Shown here piece after piece: positions 32,001 through 40,354 of a stretch of DNA of 64,000 nucleotides. The DNA lies in the IMG/VR virus record IMGVR_UViG_3300025168_000033, positions 1 to 64,000 of that record; one strand, written 5' to 3'. A program made the position numbers and the translations under genes. The notes beneath the pieces are model-generated. The model had not been told where the DNA came from. It saw only the letters and a list, made by a program, of their open reading frames with translations, and did no database searches. This DNA comes from a virus. The first letter of the stretch is position 1. The number at the start of each line of letters is the position of its first letter.

Positions 32001-32075
32001 TAGATTATTATTGTCCTCCATTAAGACAGTAAATCTGTCAAATCCTGATATTAAAGCGCCTAATCCTTTGAACAT
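29034..32075 (-). CDS. Tape-measure-like tail protein with tandem repeats, 1013 aa
   Basis: Length, position after tube and chaperone genes, and many Gly/Ala-rich hydrophobic helices (e.g. IGLGIFIFQALNIDIGSIFS) identify a tape measure. N-terminal helices are polar (residues 1-110). From about residue 150 to 500, repeated hydrophobic blocks alternate with short loops. Residues about 550-820 form four imperfect repeats of about 80 residues. The C-terminus is acidic. In a contractile tail, length scales with this protein: 1013 residues predict about 150 nm, inferred from 0.15 nm per residue. Confidence 0.75.
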   Translation of the reverse strand: MFKGLGALISGFDRFTVLMEDNNNLLDDAVEILTSIDKKVGKSSGSKLKISASKGSGKEFNQMFSGIGELVKILGGADNKKVDSVIDSIVKGIGNLNDESKEFNANAKEFNANIVGLGMAILKFAFAAAIATPLILIGIPAMLLVGGAVYLLGKLFEEIDVKKFQEGTQGLEHLGKAMLFLGVGFLVFKMVDISDIVKGTLAISLVGGAMILLNKLGGGGKEMQESAKAFVFAGAAVAAIGLGIFIFQALNIDIGSIFSVALAVVVIGGGFAIIGKFDKPIKKGSLAMIFASLSILAIGGSIYAFQKMNIKVAEVFTVALTVVVIGAAFGIAGIFAKAIAKGALVMILSGIAVGIIGFSMKLFAESLAVAQGAAGMGGWEFLGFVSATVAAIGVEMGLAGLAAPFIAAGAAAMILAGGAIYIIAEALKKFASVKFGPEESKQLTFALGAVKLAFMGPPKKEGGLWEGFKGMIGGALDSGKMIATAAGYAAAGGALILVAKGLKAFKGVDFTEEDSAKMALALSSITAAFAQAGGEAANPGGLMGAVFGNTFSPNATEKGIDSVMDAGEALTGIAEGLIAFQELVDAEVDFDVLGQAISTTIGFINTAFAEIGSGEPVAQGGFLGSLFDIKQSAVEEGIDSVMNAGDALTGIAKGLTAFQALVEAEVDFDKVGKAISTTIGFIREAFAAVGGAEKVEAGGFWGSLLGIKENAVQEGIKSVSGAGKELDLIASSLTKFQAMIEKDINWSALGRAISRSIGFVQEAFAAIGRKKKVKKGGFWGTLFAIEENPVKEGIDKVKGAGAELEKIAKGLEVFQSIDLKKTEDAIKMVFGSIFKLFDVSANKNIDQQMKYLGYFAWDIKNIGESASGMESVADSLYDMSESMGIFKTEINGIDLEKLTIMDQMFCNLQKLAEIDTGLENLSSNISESLDAGFSRLGEFLEELNSTTSESGSGITDKLQGLGEIFMGGNDDSEEDSNGMVVKLDPAFAKEIQSLKNSMMGGLNVTVSNIDELQ
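29640..30430 (-). repeat. Four tandem ~245-bp repeats inside the tape-measure gene
   Basis: Four copies of a roughly 80-residue unit, recognisable from (E/K)EGIDSVM-AG--LTGIA-GL and ISTTIGF(I/V)--AFA-(I/V)G, lie in tandem. The middle two are the closest and the last is most diverged. Likely a product of unequal recombination that changes tail length. Confidence 0.7.
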
Positions 32076-32082
32076 TCACGTA

Positions 32083-32334
32083 TTATAATTTTATATTGGG
32101 CATGCTTGGAAACTTAGGCATGCTCATACCAGGTAGCTTTGGTGCACCTTTAGTATATTTATTCAACTGTGCCTGCGGATTTTGCATTTTATTTGCATTA
32201 TATCCTTCAGACTGTTCTGATTCAGCATCAGACTTCTTTTTAAGAAGTTCAGTTAAATTTTGAACTATATAATAATATCGCCAATAAGATAGTCTATCGA
32301 CCTCAGACGGTTGAAGTCTGAGGTGATAAAGCAA
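32083..32334 (-). CDS. Small tail-assembly protein, gp51/GT-like, 83 aa
   Basis: Begins YHLRLQPSEVDRLSYWRYYY, a helix with an aromatic centre, followed by a Lys/Glu/Gln stretch and a Pro/Met-rich end. Short, next to the tape measure and right after the gp26-like protein. Phages commonly place tail assembly chaperones here. In T4-like phages this is the place of gp51-type baseplate hub factors. Assignment is positional. Confidence 0.45.
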   Translation of the reverse strand: MLYHLRLQPSEVDRLSYWRYYYIVQNLTELLKKKSDAESEQSEGYNANKMQNPQAQLNKYTKGAPKLPGMSMPKFPSMPNIKL

Positions 32335-32347
32335 ATAGGTTTCAGTT

Positions 32348-33358
32348 TTATACCAATTCGTCAGAGAAATCTGAAATAACGAAAAGAGCTTTGATGCCTC
32401 CGGGAAACGTTATATCCGCTGAGATCTCCACACCACAGCTATTACATTTTGAATACATTTTAGTTTCAATACCCACTCTAGAATCATCACATAATTTTAA
32501 CATTAATGGAAATTTCTTCTTGGACCAGGTTGAATAATCTGCTTCTAATTGCTTAATTTTTTTAGCATTTAATCCTCGCCAATCAAGGCAAATATATGAT
32601 AGTATTTTAGCAAATGTTAAATCTAATTCTACACCTGCTTGACGTTGATCAGCAATATATGTTGAAATAGCTTGCATTATTCCTATTGTTGGCGGCTTAA
32701 TTTTTATTTCGCCGTAGGTTTTTGTCCTTACAACAAATAATTTTTCCTGTCCATCGTAATATTTTTTCATTGTAGAATTGATTTCAACAGACCTAAAATT
32801 ATCATTACTTAATTTCATGTTATTTTCATGTCCGTCACTACAAGATACCTTAAATGTTAATTCATTTTCAGGTTCAGGAAAAGTAAGCTTACGAATTTCT
32901 AAAAGTACATAGATTCTATCTTCTTCAAGAATATCTTTATATGATCCACCTCTGTCACCATAAGTAACTTTAGCACAAGATTTTAACATATTGTTAAAAG
33001 CTTCATCAATAGACATTCCATTAGATTCGTCAATTTCTGACCATTGTCTTACTTCCGGTGTATCACCGGCACGTATCATTAATTTAAATCCTGTATCGTA
33101 AAATAAAAATCCTTTACGAGCACTAGGTAAATTATTAACATCTATAAGTTGCCAACCATATTTATCAACAACATCCATGTGAGTTTCTTGTCTATACTCA
33201 TATTCTTTATTAGGCATTTTTCCAAATGATGTAACAGGTTCTTGTTCTTCAATCACAACTTTATCGGATTCATTATTTACCCCTCCTTGATAAGCATTGC
33301 CTAGTTTAGCTTCTTGCTCTTCAATATGTTTTTTCATTGCTTCGTCTTCTGTACTCAT
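32348..33358 (-). CDS. Gp26-like tail/baseplate assembly protein, 336 aa
   Basis: Has features I associate with the T4 gp26 group: a long N-terminal acidic part, a middle with SARKGFLFYDTGFKLMIRAG and LTFKVSCSDGHENNMKLSND, and a C-terminus with CNSCGVEISADITFPGGI. The CxxC pair may be one half of a zinc site. It is longer than T4 gp26 (208 aa). It is placed between the tube and tape measure, fitting a chaperone for the tape measure or hub. Confidence 0.45.
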   Translation of the reverse strand: MSTEDEAMKKHIEEQEAKLGNAYQGGVNNESDKVVIEEQEPVTSFGKMPNKEYEYRQETHMDVVDKYGWQLIDVNNLPSARKGFLFYDTGFKLMIRAGDTPEVRQWSEIDESNGMSIDEAFNNMLKSCAKVTYGDRGGSYKDILEEDRIYVLLEIRKLTFPEPENELTFKVSCSDGHENNMKLSNDNFRSVEINSTMKKYYDGQEKLFVVRTKTYGEIKIKPPTIGIMQAISTYIADQRQAGVELDLTFAKILSYICLDWRGLNAKKIKQLEADYSTWSKKKFPLMLKLCDDSRVGIETKMYSKCNSCGVEISADITFPGGIKALFVISDFSDELV

Positions 33359-33600
33359 TTCTTTGCTTTGTTTATTTTTAATTCTTCTAGATTTCGTATA
33401 AGTCTTTTTGCTTCTTCATCAACAAAAGATTTTTGATCTTCACCTTGATATTCTTTAATATGATTTAAAAGTAATTCTCTTATATATTGTGGTTGTGAAA
33501 TATGGTCTCCTCTAGAATAAGCTACTAAGTGAATTATTCTATTTAGCTTTGTTTCTTCCTCAGCCGATAGCATAGTTTGTAATTTTCTATCTCGTGACAT
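33355..33600 (-). CDS. Ribbon-helix-helix-like protein, 81 aa
   Basis: Start at 33600 (MSRDRKLQTMLSAEEETKLN) is preferred over a start two codons upstream. A short strand (KLQTMLS) followed by two helices (EEETKLNRIIHLVAYSR and ISQPQYIRELLLNHIKEY) is the order of Arc/MetJ ribbon-helix-helix DNA-binding proteins. It may regulate transcription of the tail region. A late box lies at 33615-33624. Confidence 0.55.
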   Translation of the reverse strand: MSRDRKLQTMLSAEEETKLNRIIHLVAYSRGDHISQPQYIRELLLNHIKEYQGEDQKSFVDEEAKRLIRNLEELKINKAKK

Positions 33601-33614
33601 GATCAATTGTTTGA

Positions 33615-33624
33615 ATTATATATC
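33615..33624 (-). promoter_or_regulatory. Late promoter box (class B)
   Basis: Minus strand GATATATAAT, 14 bases upstream of the ribbon-helix-helix gene start. It would start the transcript for the gp26-like, 83-aa and tape-measure genes. Confidence 0.5.
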
Positions 33625-33879
33625 AAGAACAATATGATTATTTGATCAAATGAACATTATTTTATTGAGGCGTTTGAATCTTGTTATCTGATACTAACCT
33701 TTTCACTCATCTGATAACTATTATATACTTACGTGACACGCAATGTTTCAAAAAAATCATCTTTTTTAAAGATAGTTTTAAGGCGAATGATGACACTTCA
33801 AAAATTATTAAATTACCTATTGTCATATTATTTATAAGTCCTTAGAAGCCATCTTATAATACGTCATATATACCAGAAA

Positions 33880-33905
33880 GACCTGTACAAATAAATGTAC
33901 AGGTC
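33880..33905 (-). terminator. Terminator after the tail tube gene
   Basis: Perfect 10-base stem GACCTGTACA/TGTACAGGTC with a six-base loop. It follows the tube gene stop (33929) on the minus strand, but only a short T run follows on that side. The symmetric stem could also stop plus-strand RNA. Confidence 0.7.
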
Positions 33906-33928
33906 AAAAAATAAAAGTAAAAAAAATA

Positions 33929-34480
33929 TTATACCATTGATTCTGACCACCAGTCAGCTCTAAAATTCATTTCCATTCCTACAGGCTCAGCTGCATCATA
34001 AGCTAATGCTAATTCAGGAACATCTCCAGTTGGAAAGCATTCATGGAAAGTACGTACCCAAAAAATATCACCGGTTCTAGTATAGCATGTAACTATTATA
34101 GTTCCAATATAATCTTTTTTAAGTGATTGTTCACCCGTTAATGGATTCCAAATTAATCTCTTCCAGTCTCTAATTTTCTTGTATGTGTATACTTCGTTTC
34201 CTGCATTAAGATTTAAACTAAATCCTATTGTTAAATCACAAGTAGTTTTAGTTGGTACACCAGATGCATAACTTCTTGTTGCTTGCTTGTATTTTTGCTC
34301 TGCAACCTCTTGTCCTGGTTCAGTAATCAATCCACCAATTGAAGTAACATGTTCTAGTAAAAAACTTCCGTCTCCTACAGATGCAGGCGGCAAAATATTT
34401 ACTTCGAATAGGTTTCCATAAAATGGTTCATGTGCATTACGTGCAGCATTTGCGTTATTATAGTGTGGTAATCCAGCCAT
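33929..34480 (-). CDS. 19: Tail tube protein gp19, 183 aa
   Basis: Forms the inner tube of the contractile tail. T4 gp19-like features: GNLFEVNILPP, a Gly/Val-rich domain LEHVTSIGGLITEPGQEVAE, and DLTIGFSLNLNAGNEVYTYK, ending in GMEMNFRADWW. Length (183) is close to T4 (163). It follows the sheath gene, with terminators on both sides and a late promoter box of its own, so high expression is expected. Confidence 0.88.
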   Translation of the reverse strand: MAGLPHYNNANAARNAHEPFYGNLFEVNILPPASVGDGSFLLEHVTSIGGLITEPGQEVAEQKYKQATRSYASGVPTKTTCDLTIGFSLNLNAGNEVYTYKKIRDWKRLIWNPLTGEQSLKKDYIGTIIVTCYTRTGDIFWVRTFHECFPTGDVPELALAYDAAEPVGMEMNFRADWWSESMV

Positions 34481-34502
34481 ATTGTAAGTTTATTTTAATT
34501 AA

Positions 34503-34512
34503 TTTATATATC
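34503..34512 (-). promoter_or_regulatory. Late promoter box (class B)
   Basis: Minus strand GATATATAAA, 22 bases before the tube gene start. It lies between the sheath terminator (34518-34545) and the gene, the natural place for a new promoter. Confidence 0.6.
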
Positions 34513-34517
34513 AAAAA

Positions 34518-34545
34518 CTGGAAGTGATATTTCTATCACCTCCAG
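34518..34545 (-). terminator. Terminator after the tail sheath gene
   Basis: Minus strand hairpin CTGGAGGTGATA/TATCACTTCCAG with a four-base loop, then a run of five T. The single G-T mismatch does not disrupt the stem. It sits 16 bases after the sheath stop codon. Confidence 0.75.
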
Positions 34546-34560
34546 AATTTTAAGTATTGT

Positions 34561-37500
34561 TTATATGAAATCTCCAGTTGAGATAGCTCCAGTTTTAAGA
34601 ATAGTAGTTCTGTGAACCAATATTCCCATTCCTCTTGCAGGTTCTATGTAAGTATCAAGAATACCCATATTAGAATCAATTATATCTGCAGTGTTATTTG
34701 TTGAATCCATTATATTTTGGAAGTCATAAACACCAGAATCATTAAGAATCTGTCCAAGGAATCCATCAGCTAAAGTTTTAATCTCTAATCGATTTTGAGC
34801 AGTATTGAATTCCCATCTGTAGTTTTTCAATATAGCTTCAATTCCATCTTGAATGTAAATTATTAATTCTCTTACGTGAGCTTGAGATAAAGCAGATTTA
34901 ACTGATTGTTGTGCAGTTTGATTAGCGTTAATTACAAATCCTAATCCTTTCTTTGCAACAATTGCATTGATTCCAAATGGTTCAATGAAATCTAGATCAG
35001 CTCTATCAAAGTTGTATTCCAATCCAACAACTCCACCACCACCGATGACACCTCTTCTAGGTCCTGCAATGATTGACCAAGGCAGTGCAGAAGTAAATTT
35101 ATCAATGTATAGGTTAGATACCCATGCAGCTTGTGGAACCGAGATATTTTTACCTCTTTCTCTTACTATTAAGTTAGGTCCGTAGAATGCACAGAAGTTA
35201 CCACCTTCAGAATTTGGAGGCAATGAATATTGTACAGTCGGATTCAATGATTGATTTCCACCGTCAGCAATAAATCTAGCATCAAATTTCTTAGTAACAT
35301 CAGCCTTAAATAATGGATCCGTAGAATCTTTAAAGTTCTTAACCGACGGTGTATTTAATATTGCAAATGCGTTTTGTCTGTCTTTTGCAATTTTAGATAA
35401 CTTTGATTTTGAACTTCCTTCAATACCACCATTAAATGTGTCTATGATGTATCTAAAGTTAATTACATCTCTATCAATTAATGCATTTTTAATGTTAGTA
35501 GTATACATAACATTAAGAATTTCATTTTGTCGATCATTTTGTCCATTAGGGATCTGTGCATCTCTCATAGTGAATCCTTTAAGGGATTTCATTTTATAAT
35601 GAGTTGCAAAAGAATCTATTTCTTCATATTTTTCAATTGCGCCTGTAGCAGATGTTCTATAAATCGGTCCAAAAGCAGTAATAGTATAAATGTTCGTAGT
35701 AGAATTATAAGATACCGATTTTACTTTTGTTAATCTTGATTTACCGGTTATAGCATCTATATTAGTTGTTGTCCCAGTTGAAGTTCCACTTACTAAGTAA
35801 TCACCTTTCTTAATAACTCCAGCTGCTAGATTTGTACCAGAAACTCTAGCAACATTTTCAGCATCCGTTGCATTGTCTAGTACTGGACTAATAGTTTGAT
35901 TTAAGTTTCCAGTAAGTGTTTGTATAATCCACGGTCCGTTGGCATCAGTAGCAAATCCTGTTGTCATAGGAGTAGTAAATGCAGCATCAGTATAAGGAAT
36001 TAATTTTACATAATTTACTGGATGAGAAAATACTCCTAATGCTTCTCCGTCAGCTGTGCTTGCATTAGTACCTACAGCTAAAGTATATTGAGTAAATTTA
36101 ATCGGATAATTTACACTTCCAGTTCGATAATTATCACCAGTTGTAATTCCACCATTTGCCCAATCAGTATATAATCCTGAATCTTTAAATGCAATTAATT
36201 CTGTAGAATTGTCATCAACAAAATCTAATTGTGGAATAACATCAGGTAATGCATCTTCTGCAATAAATAGAAAGTTTGAACTAGAGCCAGCAATATAATT
36301 TCCAGCAGCACCTCCAGTAGTAATTTCAATTTGTATCGAGATTTTTTCCGTTGTTGCAGATACTGATTTTACTAATGCATGATTAGGAGCAGTTCCAGTT
36401 GCAGAAGTAGATAATGCAGAACATTCAACATAAGATTTACCAGCTGCTACTGCATTTACAAATGCAGTATATGCTGCAGTCGTTGCAAATGGAGATAAAA
36501 CTGAATTAGCAATAACTTCCGTAGAACCAGGTGCATAAAATGTAACAATATCAAAATGAGCTACAGAAGAATAACCCGCAGCGCCTGCTAAAGTAGTTGA
36601 TGCAGTTAATAAACCACCTTTTAATGAATTTAATGCAGATGAAACCGTTGCACCAGTTACCGCATTTGCAGTAGTATTAATAGCATTTTGTGTAGTATAA
36701 GAATTATCAGCCTTAATAGATCCTGAATAAGATAGGAAATTTAATGTGCTAATAGATCCATTTTCTATTTGATGTCCAATGAAATCAATCTCATCACCAG
36801 AAACATAAGCTCCAGCATCATCAAATTTAGATTTATCAATAGTACATAAAGCACCAGTAATAATTGAATCTGCATTTACCATATCCTCAATAAATAGGTT
36901 TGTACCATTTTTATCAACGAAATCTGGAATTATAGATCCGATATATTTTCCAAGAACTTTAACTTCTGGAAGATTTATAAATGAATCAATACCATCTATT
37001 TTAGTACCAAAATTATCTGTATATGTTTTCTTTAATCCTTTATCATCAAAATAAGGACCAAATACTGGATCATTTTGTAATGCGGCATTATTTGAATAAT
37101 CACCTTCAATAATTAATGTTTCTAGCATGTAATCAGATATTACATCTGCACCATTTAGAAATTCAGGTAATTCAGCAACACCATACCATTCTTTAGCAGT
37201 TATATCAAAACCAGTTACATCTGCCTTTCTTACTAATACCGAAATATTTTTTCTACCAACATTGGCAAAATTAAGTAAATTAGGTGTAGAATCTACTGAT
37301 TTTATATTTGCAAAAGCATCTTCTTCATCCAAGAACCAGAATTTATCACTATTGTAATAACCAGCCAAAGGAGCAGATTGAATTGCTTTATTAGCTGTAT
37401 CCGGTGCAGTAGAAAATGATATAAAATCAGTTTTATCTGTAGCGTCATTTAATGATAATAGGTTTAATACAATGATCGGACCTCTGTCAAGACATTGCAA

Positions 37501-37737
37501 TGCAGTTCTATGGAAGAACGAACCTTTTCTTTCTAATTTTCTATCAATATTTCCAAAAACTGATGTAAAAAATTCTGGGTCTGGAACAAATATTGGAGTA
37601 TTGAAAGGACCTTTCTTTGAGAATCCTACAACTAACCTGATAGTCTCAGCTGGTATACTAGCTGTTTGTGACTTATCAAAAGTTAACCTATATATGCCAG
37701 AGCTTTTAAATTGTTGTAAATTTGCGTCTATAGCCAT
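34561..37737 (-). CDS. 18: Tail sheath protein gp18, enlarged, 1058 aa
   Basis: Contractile sheath. The N-terminus contains SGIYRLTFDKSQTASIPAET and VGFSKKGPFNTPIFVPDPEF; the conserved C-terminal domain begins near residue 880 with ALPWSIIAGPRRGVIGGGGV and ends with IEPARGMGILVHRTTI. T4 gp18 has 659 residues. The extra about 400 lie mainly in the middle (residues about 270-700), a Thr/Ala/Ser/Gly-rich beta region that would face outwards. Late box at 37757-37766 and terminator at 34518-34545. Confidence 0.88.
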   Translation of the reverse strand: MAIDANLQQFKSSGIYRLTFDKSQTASIPAETIRLVVGFSKKGPFNTPIFVPDPEFFTSVFGNIDRKLERKGSFFHRTALQCLDRGPIIVLNLLSLNDATDKTDFISFSTAPDTANKAIQSAPLAGYYNSDKFWFLDEEDAFANIKSVDSTPNLLNFANVGRKNISVLVRKADVTGFDITAKEWYGVAELPEFLNGADVISDYMLETLIIEGDYSNNAALQNDPVFGPYFDDKGLKKTYTDNFGTKIDGIDSFINLPEVKVLGKYIGSIIPDFVDKNGTNLFIEDMVNADSIITGALCTIDKSKFDDAGAYVSGDEIDFIGHQIENGSISTLNFLSYSGSIKADNSYTTQNAINTTANAVTGATVSSALNSLKGGLLTASTTLAGAAGYSSVAHFDIVTFYAPGSTEVIANSVLSPFATTAAYTAFVNAVAAGKSYVECSALSTSATGTAPNHALVKSVSATTEKISIQIEITTGGAAGNYIAGSSSNFLFIAEDALPDVIPQLDFVDDNSTELIAFKDSGLYTDWANGGITTGDNYRTGSVNYPIKFTQYTLAVGTNASTADGEALGVFSHPVNYVKLIPYTDAAFTTPMTTGFATDANGPWIIQTLTGNLNQTISPVLDNATDAENVARVSGTNLAAGVIKKGDYLVSGTSTGTTTNIDAITGKSRLTKVKSVSYNSTTNIYTITAFGPIYRTSATGAIEKYEEIDSFATHYKMKSLKGFTMRDAQIPNGQNDRQNEILNVMYTTNIKNALIDRDVINFRYIIDTFNGGIEGSSKSKLSKIAKDRQNAFAILNTPSVKNFKDSTDPLFKADVTKKFDARFIADGGNQSLNPTVQYSLPPNSEGGNFCAFYGPNLIVRERGKNISVPQAAWVSNLYIDKFTSALPWSIIAGPRRGVIGGGGVVGLEYNFDRADLDFIEPFGINAIVAKKGLGFVINANQTAQQSVKSALSQAHVRELIIYIQDGIEAILKNYRWEFNTAQNRLEIKTLADGFLGQILNDSGVYDFQNIMDSTNNTADIIDSNMGILDTYIEPARGMGILVHRTTILKTGAISTGDFI

Positions 37738-37756
37738 AATTTTATTGTTATTTTAG

Positions 37757-37766
37757 TTTATATATC
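37757..37766 (-). promoter_or_regulatory. Late promoter box (class B)
   Basis: Minus strand GATATATAAA, 19 bases before the sheath start at 37737. Same spacing as the tube promoter. Confidence 0.6.
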
Positions 37767-37803
37767 ATTTGTATGATTTGAAACTTTCATGTATGTGCAC
37801 AAA

Positions 37804-37827
37804 AAAGGTCGACAAAAATCGACCTTT
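37804..37827 (-). terminator. Terminator after the 214-aa cargo gene
   Basis: Minus strand stem AAAGGTCGA/TCGACCTTT with a six-base loop and a following T run. It separates the terminase operon from the sheath promoter at 37757. Confidence 0.75.
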
Positions 37828-37870
37828 AATATTTTATGATTATTTTATTATTTAATATATCTGAGTCTTA

Positions 37871-38515
37871 TCAGTCTTCATTCATCTTTGGTTTTTCATG
37901 AACGTAACCTAATTTACTAAACTTTTCGTGATCTTCTTGAGTTTCTGCTTTATATTCCTTTCCAGACTTAGGACAGTACATCATATGAGGTTCAAAATCT
38001 TTTCCTTCATTAGTTTCATCGTCATCACCATGTTTCTTACCACATGATTCATTTACAAAAACACCTTTAGGTACATCCATTAAAGTAACAGTTTTTCCGT
38101 CCCATGATATTACACCTACAGTATTTTTTTTCTTATCTACAATATAATAAGTATCTTTGTCTTCATCACCACCTTCTAAATTATGATCATCGTTAGATAA
38201 CATATCTTCTAGTTGATTAATGTCACCATCAAATTTGAAACTATTTTTACCTTCGTTAACTGATTCATTTGCTTTATACCATTTTGACAATTTTTTAACG
38301 TCTTTAGGCTTTAATTTGCTTGTTGAATCTGTTAATTCATAAGTAATCTTAGCAATAAAGTCTTTCTCATTATTAGCAACCTTTAAGGTATCTTCTAATG
38401 AAGCTTCTATTTGATCGTAATCTAAGGTTACTGTTTTACCTTCATATTCTGAATCTATTGAAAATTCATGTGAACTTTCATTTAACCATTCTTCGTAGCT
38501 TTGTAAATTTTTCAT
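37871..38515 (-). CDS. Putative capsid-packaged protein with several protease-like sites, 214 aa
   Basis: MKNLQSYEEWLNESSHEF is the cargo peptide, cut after E13 (LNE|S). Further V-N-E sites occur in ESVNEGKNSF and FVNESCGKKH, with a T-N-E in DETNEGKDF, so maturation may cut it into three or four segments. The last segment, HMMYCPKSGKEYKAETQEDH followed by a Gly-Tyr-Val-His end, is a phage-typical small domain, probably Zn-binding at best through Cys/His. Function unknown. Confidence 0.7.
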   Translation of the reverse strand: MKNLQSYEEWLNESSHEFSIDSEYEGKTVTLDYDQIEASLEDTLKVANNEKDFIAKITYELTDSTSKLKPKDVKKLSKWYKANESVNEGKNSFKFDGDINQLEDMLSNDDHNLEGGDEDKDTYYIVDKKKNTVGVISWDGKTVTLMDVPKGVFVNESCGKKHGDDDETNEGKDFEPHMMYCPKSGKEYKAETQEDHEKFSKLGYVHEKPKMNED

Positions 38516-38535
38516 TTGTATAATGCTTTTGTTTT

Positions 38536-38545
38536 ATTATATATC
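38536..38545 (-). promoter_or_regulatory. Late promoter box (class B)
   Basis: Minus strand GATATATAAT, 21 bases upstream of the cargo gene at 37871-38515 and one base beyond the end of the terminase gene. Confidence 0.5.
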
Positions 38546-40354
38546 TTAGTCAACTATTTCATATATGTTAAAAGTATCACCTCCGCCATCATGAATTTCT
38601 AATATTTGATTTATTGATTCAGATATTGCCGGATCAATATAATCCAGTAATTCTTCTACCATTTCAGAATAATCTGAAGTATCAAAAATAGAAGTTACAG
38701 TTACACATGTCATTATTGCATCGTCATTTCCAGACTGAGCTGCATAGGATCCATTTTTAGTTCGTGAAAAGGTTGTAGCTTCTTCAATAGTTTTTATTTC
38801 CTGTATTACTAATCTATTCTTTCTAATACTTTCTTTTAATGCTTGACAATAAAGTTTTTTATTTTCACCGTTTAATCTTACACCATGTGAAGTTTTTTTA
38901 GAATTTAATCTGTGTCTATATTTTACAATTATTTCTTCGTCAAATTCATTTCTTGCAGGATAAAGTGTTTGTAGATTTTTAATTAATTCAGATCCGTATG
39001 TATTATATTCCAATACAACTCGTAAATTTTCTGGTTCAAAAATTGATACACATAATTCATAAATAATCTTAGATAAATCTGGGATTGACATTACATTGCA
39101 TCTAAATATTCCAACCTGTTTTAATTGAAAGAATTCATAAATCGATCCTGGATTTGTAATTTCCTTATGATATTTAGGGTCTATAGGAACAACCTTGAAT
39201 ATGTTTAAAATAGAATAATCCAGTCCCACACCCTCAGCTAAATCAATAGACAATACAAAGAAATTTTTATTGTCCTTTAATTCATCATCTACATTAAAAT
39301 CTGGATGCCATTTTAAAAATGAATAATCTAATCCAAGATCGTCCAAATCATCAAATTCATAAAACTTAAAATGAGTTTCATGCTTTTTAAGTTTCTTTAT
39401 TTCATTAGATCCTAATAATAACGAATCCGCATTTATAAATTGACAACCATATTGCTTATTAAATTCTTCTACATCACCACCAAGATTTGAAATTTCTCTT
39501 GCTTTCCAGACTTCATCACGGCCAGGCACATCCCACCAGTCTACTTTAAATCCAACATAATCTGAATCACCATCTAGAGCATCCTGCCATAAACGCTGAA
39601 ATAAATTATAGCCGTTCGGTGTTGATGTAATAATTATTTTTGATATTTCTGATGATGATAAAGTTGGATAAACGTTACCATAAAATTCTTCTGCTATATT
39701 AGCTTCTACGTGAGCAAATTCATCTAAAAATAATAAATGAATAGTAAAACCAATACCGGCATTTTTTGTAGTATTTTGACCCATTATTCTACATTCATTA
39801 TCAAACTTCATAGACATTACATCCTTTTTGATAACTCCTGGTTTCATGAAAAATGGAAGTCCTTCAACTACAGCTCTAATCTTATCTAGAATTTCTCTAG
39901 TAGTTGCGCCTTTATTTGCAAGTAACATTACATTCTTATCAAAGTTAAAAACTAAAAACCAGGTTAAAAATATTGCTGAACAAATAGTTTTACCTACCTG
40001 TCTAGGAGCAAGACAAATATTGAATCTATTTGCCTGAAAAGATCTAAGCATATCCTCCTGATAAGGTCGTAATTCAATTTTTGTATATCCTTCGTCAGTC
40101 ATTACCTGACAATATTTATTTGCAAAATATACAATATCTCTAGCACATTTCTTTAATTCTGACATCTCCATGTCAGTATATTCATATACTATATTTCCTT
40201 TCTTATATGCACTATGCCCCTCATAAAACGGATGTGGTACTTCATATCCATTTTCAATAGCTTCTATAGTTTGTTCAACCTTTTCAGTTGTCCATACTAC
40301 CCTATTGTCCTGTTCTTCTTTTTCTGGTTTAAACTTTGGTATTTTAAAACTCAT
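38546..40354 (-). CDS. 17: Large terminase gp17, 602 aa
   Basis: ATP-driven DNA-packaging motor and nuclease. Walker A is APRQVGKT (residues about 116-123), Walker B is LLFLDEFAH, and the coupling motif follows as IIITSTPNGYN. The C-terminal RNase H-like nuclease has SIDLAEGVGLDYS (first Asp), ENLRVVLEYNTYG and QSGNDDAIMTC (last Asp). Length matches T4 gp17 (610). Four-base overlap with the cargo gene upstream. The cargo gene downstream has its own late box. Confidence 0.95.
   Translation of the reverse strand: MSFKIPKFKPEKEEQDNRVVWTTEKVEQTIEAIENGYEVPHPFYEGHSAYKKGNIVYEYTDMEMSELKKCARDIVYFANKYCQVMTDEGYTKIELRPYQEDMLRSFQANRFNICLAPRQVGKTICSAIFLTWFLVFNFDKNVMLLANKGATTREILDKIRAVVEGLPFFMKPGVIKKDVMSMKFDNECRIMGQNTTKNAGIGFTIHLLFLDEFAHVEANIAEEFYGNVYPTLSSSEISKIIITSTPNGYNLFQRLWQDALDGDSDYVGFKVDWWDVPGRDEVWKAREISNLGGDVEEFNKQYGCQFINADSLLLGSNEIKKLKKHETHFKFYEFDDLDDLGLDYSFLKWHPDFNVDDELKDNKNFFVLSIDLAEGVGLDYSILNIFKVVPIDPKYHKEITNPGSIYEFFQLKQVGIFRCNVMSIPDLSKIIYELCVSIFEPENLRVVLEYNTYGSELIKNLQTLYPARNEFDEEIIVKYRHRLNSKKTSHGVRLNGENKKLYCQALKESIRKNRLVIQEIKTIEEATTFSRTKNGSYAAQSGNDDAIMTCVTVTSIFDTSDYSEMVEELLDYIDPAISESINQILEIHDGGGDTFNIYEIVD

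Larger units (their letters stand above)
33607..33928. other. 322-base intergenic region with hairpins, no convincing gene
   Basis: Holds a late promoter box (33615-33624), a partly palindromic element (GTTATCTGAT ... ATCTGATAAC, arms 33684-33718), a small ATCTTT/AAAGAT palindrome near 33770 and the terminator hairpin at 33880-33905. A 39-codon frame on the minus strand (33707-33826) has no protein-like features. The length is unusual for this gene-dense genome. Confidence 0.6.

Noticed and set aside
33707-33826. 39-codon minus-strand frame in the 33.6-33.9 kb gap
   Set aside because: No leader, odd composition, and overlap with an inverted repeat; not convincing as a gene.
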